Source: Tubulanus polymorphus
Lineage: Eukaryota > Nemertea > Palaeonemertea > Tubulaniformes > Tubulanidae
Length of the DNA: 64,000 nt
Direction: 5' to 3'
NCBI RefSeq assembly: GCF_964204645.1
Contig: NC_134032.1
Span: 684,501-748,500, forward strand
Part shown: positions 57,923 through 64,000 of the stretch, piece after piece
Layout: every line of letters begins with the position of its first letter
Position numbering within the stretch: position 1 is the first letter of the stretch
The notes under the pieces: generated by a model
Told to the model about the DNA's origin: nothing
The model's database searches: none
What the model saw: only the letters and a program-made list of their open reading frames with translations
Position numbers and translations under genes: made by a program

Positions 57923-60900
57923 ATGTGGAGATTGTTTGGATATAAAATGTCTGAAAACACACCGATCCCCGATGACCCGACGACAATAACGACGACCGCG
58001 GAAACCTCCGCCGCAGACGACGCCAACAATGCGCCGAAACGAGTTACCGCGGCGAGAAGATCGTCCAGTAATTCGGACGCGATGCCGCCCCCGTGCTCCA
58101 CCTCGGCGGTCGCGTACGCGAAGAAGAATTTGCCGATACGTCCCGGAATCGTTTGGGCGATCGGGGCGCGACTCGAGATCATGGACGAATACGGAAAATG
58201 GTAAACACTCCCCGCAACCCTTTACCTAATAAAACGCTTCAGCGCAGCTTCACTTCAGTGCGGTGTATCAATCAGCAATAGAATCTGCTAGTACACTTTA
58301 TCGCTGTGTATTGATTAGACTAATATCTACTGAAAGATGGCAGCACCTGTCAAACACATCTACTACGCCACAGTGCGGTGTATAAAGCAGTGTTAGATTT
58401 GGCTAGTACACCGCACCACTGTGTATTGATGTCATTAGTTACTAGTCTTAAAGCTATTGAAACATGGCTGTAATGTCATTAGTTACTAGTCTTAAAGCTA
58501 TTGAAACATGGCAGCATCTTTAGAACACAGGTTCTACGCCGCAGTGCGGTGTACCAATCAGCAATAGACTTTGCTAGTACACCGCATCGCTGTGTATTAT
58601 TGATGTTTTTAGTAACTAGTCTTATAGCTTTTGAAAGATGGCAGCTATTGAAAGATGTTTCAAACAAACACGTCTACTACACCACAGTGCGGGGTATCAA
58701 TCGGTGATGCACTTTGATAGTACATCGCATAACGATGTGTTGATGTTATTAGCGACCAGCTTTTAATTCTATTGTAAGATGGCAGCACCTGCCTGTCATA
58801 CGTGAAATATATAGGCCCTATTAGTGACTAATGATACATCGCATCATAGCGTAGATGCCCTATAGCCGTATTCCAGTTAAACAACGCACTGGGGTGAAAT
58901 TTTTGAAGACTTTGAAGGCTAAGCACCGAAAGCTTAGCCGGTCATCATAATTTATACCTAATATATATGTTATATCTTTACCATTATCATTATGATCTTT
59001 ACCCTTATCATTATACACACCCTAATCATTATCATCATGATCAGTGGCCAGTTTTATAGACTGGTATCAACTTAAACCAGGGGGCTAACTTAATTCATTT
59101 TTCAATCGAGTTAACCCCTGGCTTGAAGTTAATACCAGTCTATAAACTGATCCCTGGCCTATAAAAGATCATCTGTACCATATTTCAACTTTTACTACTT
59201 TATCCTTATTCCTCACTTTGTCGTCCGTTAAATCTTTACCTCCCTTCAACAGGGCCCAGGGAACTAGGTCCTTAATTCCAGAGGATCGGTTGCATTTTAT
59301 TGTGTGAAACTTATATGGCGAATTTTGTTAAAATCTATCGCAGGTATTCGGGTAGAATCGCTGAAATGGACGAACGTAAGAAGCTAGTTCTAGTTCATTA
59401 CGACGGTTGGAACGTCAGATACAACGAGTGGTTAGAGATGGAAACAGAAATGATTCGACCTTTAATTCGACATTCGGATCGCAACGACGAGAAACAGGCG
59501 AAACAAATGGTGAGCGATTGATTTGAAACCAACAGGGGCAGTTTCGCAGTTGTGGCTTAGATATAAGATCAGTCTAAGCTCATTTTGTTTCTATAACCAA
59601 TCTAACAACTTAAGACCAGTCTAAGCTCATTTTGTTTCTATAACCAACCTAACAACTTAAGACCAGTCTAAGCTCATTTTGTTTCTATAACCAACCTAAC
59701 AACTTAAGACCAGTCTAAGCTCATTTTGGTTCTATAACCAATCTAACAACTTAAGACCAGTCTAAGAGCAACTTAGTTCTATAACCAATCTAACAACTAA
59801 AGACCAGTCTAAGACCAACTTAGTTCTATAACCAATCTAACAACTAAAGACCAGTCTAAGACCAACTTAGTTCTATAACCAATCTAACAACTAAAGACCA
59901 GTCTAAGCTCATTTTGGTTCTATGGCCAATCTAACAGCTTAAGACCAGTCTTTATATTTCACACCGCTCATTGAGCTGAAGTCACAAATACAAATGATAT
60001 GATCTATTTTTGTGCAGATTTTCAAAGTGGATGATGAAGTTTTGGGTAAATGGACCGACGGTAGATTCTACTCCGCTAAAATCATCGCTCTTCTCATGAA
60101 AGACGGTAAGAAGCTTATGACAATTTTTCTAATAGTCTGGATCCAGTCACACAGTTGTGAATAAGAGTTAACTCTGATTTCTGGACCCAGTTTCACGGTT
60201 GTGAGTTGAAGTTAAAGCCCTCGACTTGAAATTAGTTTATTTTCAATGAGTTAAATCTAGATTCACTTGGTCCGTATTTTCGAAATTGAAATTAAGATTT
60301 TTTCACAAAATTTTTTCAGAATTGTATGAAGTGCTGTTTGACGATGGGTTCACCAGAAAACTGTCTCCGACACAAGTGAAAGCCGCCGTTCCAACTTCTA
60401 AGAAGGTAAAATCTTAAGTTATAAAAGAAAATGAAATTTCAGTTTTATACAAATTGAGATCGTAAATTAGCAAATCTTTCGGGAAAGCGATAACGTTTCA
60501 ATGCGAATCAAGTTCATGATTTCCAAATCTTTTACATTTTCTGGTTTACGCAAACAATCTTCATAAATTTGCTTATCTTTCGGGAAAAGAACCATTTCTC
60601 TTTATATGCAAACGTTATGCAAATTATATGAATAAATTTGCATATATTTCAGAAAATCGTGTTCATAAATTTGCGTTTGTTTCAAATAAGTGATTTCTGT
60701 TTTATGCAAATTATATTCATAAATTTGCATACCTTTAAAAAAATAACTATCTCTCTTTTTATGCAAACCCTATGCAAATTATATGAATAAATTTGCATAT
60801 ATTTCAGAGAGTCGATTCGTCGGAGGCGAAAGAAAGCGATTATTTCGAAGGTTTAGATAAATCGGCAACCGTCACGAAGTCCGGACGAAAAGCGACGTTA

Positions 60901-63838
60901 ATAACGACGGCGTTGATGAAAGAACGTCGTCGGAGTTCGAATTCGAACGTCGGAGATAAACGCGAGCGTTCGCTGTCAACCGGATCGCAGCAGTCCGGCC
61001 GGTCACGTTCGCTGTCGAGGAGCTCCCTGCGGGAACGATGCGTATCGGGCGGTTCGGACGCGGTTGAACCGGCGCCATCTAGTGGCGGACTCGCGGATAT
61101 CGTCGACGGGAAAGCTTCGCTCGAGCGGGCGGAATGCAACGCGTCGAGTCCTTTAACCGAATCGGCGAACGAGATAAAGAAAGAGCAGACGGATGAGAGT
61201 ACGTCTGCCGAGAAGGTCACCACCGTGTCTCCGAAGAGCAAAAAGGTCAAGAAGAAACACAAAGACGGCCTGGATTTCGGAAAGAGCAAATCGTCGAAAA
61301 AGGCGACGAGCAACGACGAGGGCGGCTCCGGAGAGAAGAAGAAGAGATCGTCGGACGCGGGATCGAGCGAGAAAAAGAAGAAGAAAGAGCGACGATCGAG
61401 CGAAAAGAAAGAGAGACGACGCAAGTCGGGCGATCGACACCACAGTACGAAAGAAAAAATGTCACCCGTGAAAAGCGGCGTAAAAACGGCGTTGAAGTTC
61501 GAAACGGGTGATTCTGGTAGCGACGCGACGCCCCCTGGTGGTGATTTGATGAACGATGCTTCGCCATCTCCCCCGCCGCCGCAGCCCGAGAAGAAAAAGG
61601 TGATCATGACCGCGGCGTTTCGCCGGGAGATGGAACGTCGCGAGAAATTAGGGGAGAGCGTCGACGTGGAGCAGGTTCTGAAGAGTGAAACACCGGCGCC
61701 CTCTAACCAGCAGACGACGGTAACACCGGCGCCCTCTCACCAGCCGATCGAACCACCTGTGCCCTCGAATGCACAGACAGGACCGGCGTCCCCTAACCAG
61801 CAGAAGACCGAACTATTAGCACTCTCTAACCAGCAGACAGAGATAGGACCACCGGCGCCCCCTGACCAGCAGACGGACGTTCGAACAACAGTCGGCCAAT
61901 CAAAACAGATCGATGAAGAGAAAGGTTTGTAGGGATTCTTTAGAATTGTCTTTTATAGAAATGAAGAGCCCTTTTAGCCTAAAAAGTTTCGCTTGAACCC
62001 AGTATCAACTCAATTACCTTTTGATGCAGTAAAACATCCGGTGTCAGTTCCATAGTTGAGGTTTAATACCTGAAGGGGTCTTAAATCTTAATACTGGTCT
62101 TAAAATGTTAGATTGGATATGGAACTTAGTTGGTCTTAGCCCGGTCTTAAGTCTTGAGCCCTGACTATAGACCCAGCCCCAGGGGTCATGGCTTAGACTG
62201 AATACCAGTCTGAGACCAACTTAGTTCTATAACCAATCTCAGCTTTAAAGACCAGTCTTAGCTGTTCTGTAGCCTGTCTAACGATTTAAATCAGTCATAA
62301 GATTGAAGATGACTTTAGGGCTTAAGTCATGACTATGCATCTGGGCCAGGGCCTATCTCCATCTATAAATCAAGGCCTAGGATTATAAAGCCTCTATTGA
62401 TGATGATCTGTTTTTCAGCCGTCTGCTCGATAGCGTCTGCCGCTGTTGTAAAGGAAGCACCGACTGAAATTAAACTCGAACCGAATGAAGAACCCGACAA
62501 TCGACTCAACGTTAAAGCGAGAGAGAAGGTATGCATTAAAAATACGGCGCAAGATTTTCAGATTATGCCAAATTAAAAAAATAGTTTTTGATATAGGGCT
62601 AAAAGATGATACCTTGTTTTTCCTAATCAGTCGGGTCACTTTTGTAAACCGCAATAGAATTTGTAATCAGTTTATTTCTATAACTGCCGGGTCTGTTATT
62701 GCTTAGAGCCTGATCATGATTTTTAAAAAAGTTATGTAAAACGTAGATATTAAGCTCAGAGAAATCAATGCGAAAGAAGGTATCCATTTTTGGTCGCGAA
62801 GTCAGTGAATGGTTTGGGAAAAAAAAGCTAAAAAGCAGGGACATTTATTGAGATCGCGCATAAATTAAATAGCTAGATCACGCATAAATTAAATAGCTAG
62901 ATCACGCATAAATTAAATAGCTAGATCACGCATAAATTAAATAGCTAGATCATGCATAAATTAAATAGCTAGATCACGCATAAATTAAATAGCTAGATCG
63001 CGCATAAATTAAATAGCTAGATCGCACATGAATTAAATAGCTAGATCACACATAAATTAGATAGCTAGATCGTGCATAAATTAAATAGCTAGATCACGCA
63101 TAAATTAAATAGCTAGATCGCGCATGAATTAAATAGCTAGATCACGCATAAATTAAATAGCTAGATCGCACATGAATTAAATAGCTAGATCACGAATAAA
63201 ATCAAACAGTTTCCGTCCATGTCTTAAGTATTTGACTGCGTTAATTGATTGGATTCTTAGCAGATCAAGTCAGGGAAATAAAAGTGGCCACCCTGAAAAA
63301 AACTTTTCCAAAAATGTTCCTTCGCGTGAAATCCTAAATGTCTTCACGATTTATTTTCAGCCGTCGTTTGACGATATTTTGCCGCCGCCGTTTAAAAAAC
63401 AGCGTTTAGATTCGTCGGTTAGTGAACCGACGACAGCACCAGTCGCGGAAGCGCCACCTACGATACAAGACTCGCCGATGGAAGTATCGGAGACGTCGCC
63501 GTCGCCGAGTAGGAAGAAATACCCGCGTCGAGACAGGCGCGGAAAAACTGGCGCGAAACCGTTGAATTCTACGCCAGCTGCCGATCCGGGCGCGGGCGGC
63601 GACTCGGCAGCCGCCGGACTAGCACCGGTGGCGCCACCGGTGGTCGCGCCGCCGTCGTGCAGTAAGGCGTTCGTCATCGAGGAGGACCACAACCCGTTCA
63701 AATGTCCGTACGACGACTGCAACAAGAGTTTCCGTAAAGATCGTCTGCTCGAGTACCACATCAAATATTACCACGACGACGACAACAACAGTAAACCGGT
63801 GCTGCCACCTAGGAAACGACGCAAAACTACGAGCATCT
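57923..63838 (+). CDS. PHF20/PHF20L1-like chromatin protein (right-truncated)
   Basis: Coding exons are 57923-58200, 59344-59509, 60018-60105, 60320-60405, 60808-61924, 62419-62528 and 63361-63838; all are GT-AG with agreeing phases. The last ends in a donor, so the gene continues off the window. About 774 residues are visible. [26 protein letters not shown] (shown here split as [13 protein letters not shown]) starts the first Tudor-type domain, residues 72-130; [20 protein letters not shown] starts the second, 149-206. A long Lys/Ser/Arg-rich stretch follows, then one C2H2 finger ([16 protein letters not shown]..., about 728-755). This order matches PHF20, PHF20L1 and fly MBD-R2, readers of methylated lysine in the NSL acetyltransferase complex. 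The PHD finger expected later is not in view. Confidence 0.92.
58240..58935. mobile_element. Cluster of decayed CCCTTTCAGTGC-family copies
   Basis: CACAGTGCGGTGTA, GTACACCGCA and GAAAGATGGCAGC recur about four times at spacings of about 130-150 bp in the first coding intron of the PHF20-like gene. Confidence 0.65.
59045..59160. mobile_element. Inverted-repeat element CCAGTTTTATAGACTGGTAT
   Basis: It pairs with ATACCAGTCTATAAACTG. The interior GGGGGCTAACTT/GTTAACCCC also pairs. Confidence 0.75.
59560..59950. repeat. 47-bp repeat, about eight copies, in a PHF20-like intron
   Basis: TAAGACCAGTCTAAGCTCAT and CTATAACCAATCTAACAACT repeat every 47 bp. The unit is a fragment of the inverted-repeat family at 52,413. 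Confidence 0.9.
60530..60807. repeat. Octamer-palindrome repeat ending at a splice acceptor
   Basis: ATGCAAATTATATGAATAAATTTGCAT (a palindrome built from ATGCAAAT) recurs with variants about five times. Two copies end in ATATATTTCAG (60,642-60,652 and 60,797-60,807); the second is the real acceptor of exon 5. Confidence 0.85.
62035..62330. mobile_element. Decayed inverted-repeat elements related to 52,413
   Basis: GTGTCAGTTCCATAGTTGAG to CTGACTATAGACCCAGCCCC, followed by TTAGTTCTATAACCAATCTC-type sequence. Confidence 0.6.
62608..62784. mobile_element. Diverged MITE of the GATACC family in a PHF20-like intron
   Basis: GATACCTTGTTTTTCC and GCGAAAGAAGGTATC ends; interior TTTCTATAACTGCCGGGTCT as in array copies. 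Confidence 0.75.
62855..63195. repeat. 24-bp repeat, about 14 copies
   Basis: TAGCTAGATCACGCATAAAT plus TAAA every 24 bp, with CAC/CGC/CGT variation at one site. Confidence 0.95.
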
Positions 63839-64000
63839 GTGAGTTTCTGTGATTCTGCTAAAACGGGATGGGGGCGCCACTTACCTGGAATCAGGGAAAT
63901 TAGTTGAGATCACCAAGCCCTACTTAAGCGCCTGAGACCCCCTAAAATTACTGGGTGACCCATTTATGTCATAATTAGACCCTCCTAAAATCTCACTTAA

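Noticed and set aside
60840-61607. 255-codon minus-strand ORF
   Set aside because: Shadow of the Lys/Ser-rich exon 5 of the PHF20-like gene.
62855-63195. CRISPR-like array
   Set aside because: Plain 24-bp tandem repeat without spacers, in an animal intron.

Overview
This is a window of animal nuclear DNA. It has spliced genes with GT-AG introns, AT-rich introns full of minisatellites, many short inverted-repeat (MITE-like) elements, and orthologues of animal genes (PDCL3, PHF20/PHF20L1, a Kelch-like BTB protein). The repeat style and hammerhead-type short repeats fit a marine invertebrate, perhaps a lophotrochozoan. The species cannot be fixed from the sequence alone.

Positions 1-27,570 hold a head-to-tail array of seven near-identical two-exon genes, all on the minus strand, in units of about 4.3-4.46 kb. 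Copy 1 is cut by the left edge and the array continues beyond it. Each gene encodes a protein of about 625-655 residues: an N-terminal domain I do not recognise (exon 1 plus the start of exon 2), a coiled coil that contains an in-frame 39-bp minisatellite, and a C-terminal six-bladed NHL-like beta-propeller. The plan recalls TRIM-NHL proteins without RING or B-boxes. Exon 1, the introns and the intergenic DNA are almost identical between copies, while the propeller differs at short hotspots spaced through its blades. Copies are mosaics of one another. This looks like a diversifying recognition-gene cluster and is the main finding.

Positions 27,728-28,386 are a 43-bp minisatellite at the 5' border of the array, grown from a sequence that is single-copy in front of the other genes. 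Positions 28,400-32,000 have no recognisable gene.

Positions 32,009-38,571 (minus) carry a six-exon BTB-BACK-Kelch gene whose introns are filled by 109-bp, 39-bp and about 50-bp tandem repeats. Positions 38,575-42,400 are repeats and non-coding DNA.

Positions 42,419-53,784 (minus) carry a gene for a small type I membrane protein with a signal peptide, one transmembrane helix and two alternative last exons. The two last exons encode different proline/tyrosine cytoplasmic tails. Its introns hold tandem hammerhead-ribozyme repeats (167-bp monomers), a 75-bp satellite carrying octamer and CCAAT motifs, and two copies of a CCCTAC-ended element.

Positions 54,655-57,488 (minus) encode PDCL3 in six exons. 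A short head-to-head promoter separates it from a plus-strand PHF20/PHF20L1 (MBD-R2-like) gene, 57,923 to beyond 63,838, which runs off the right edge. The four genes right of the array appear unrelated to each other in function.
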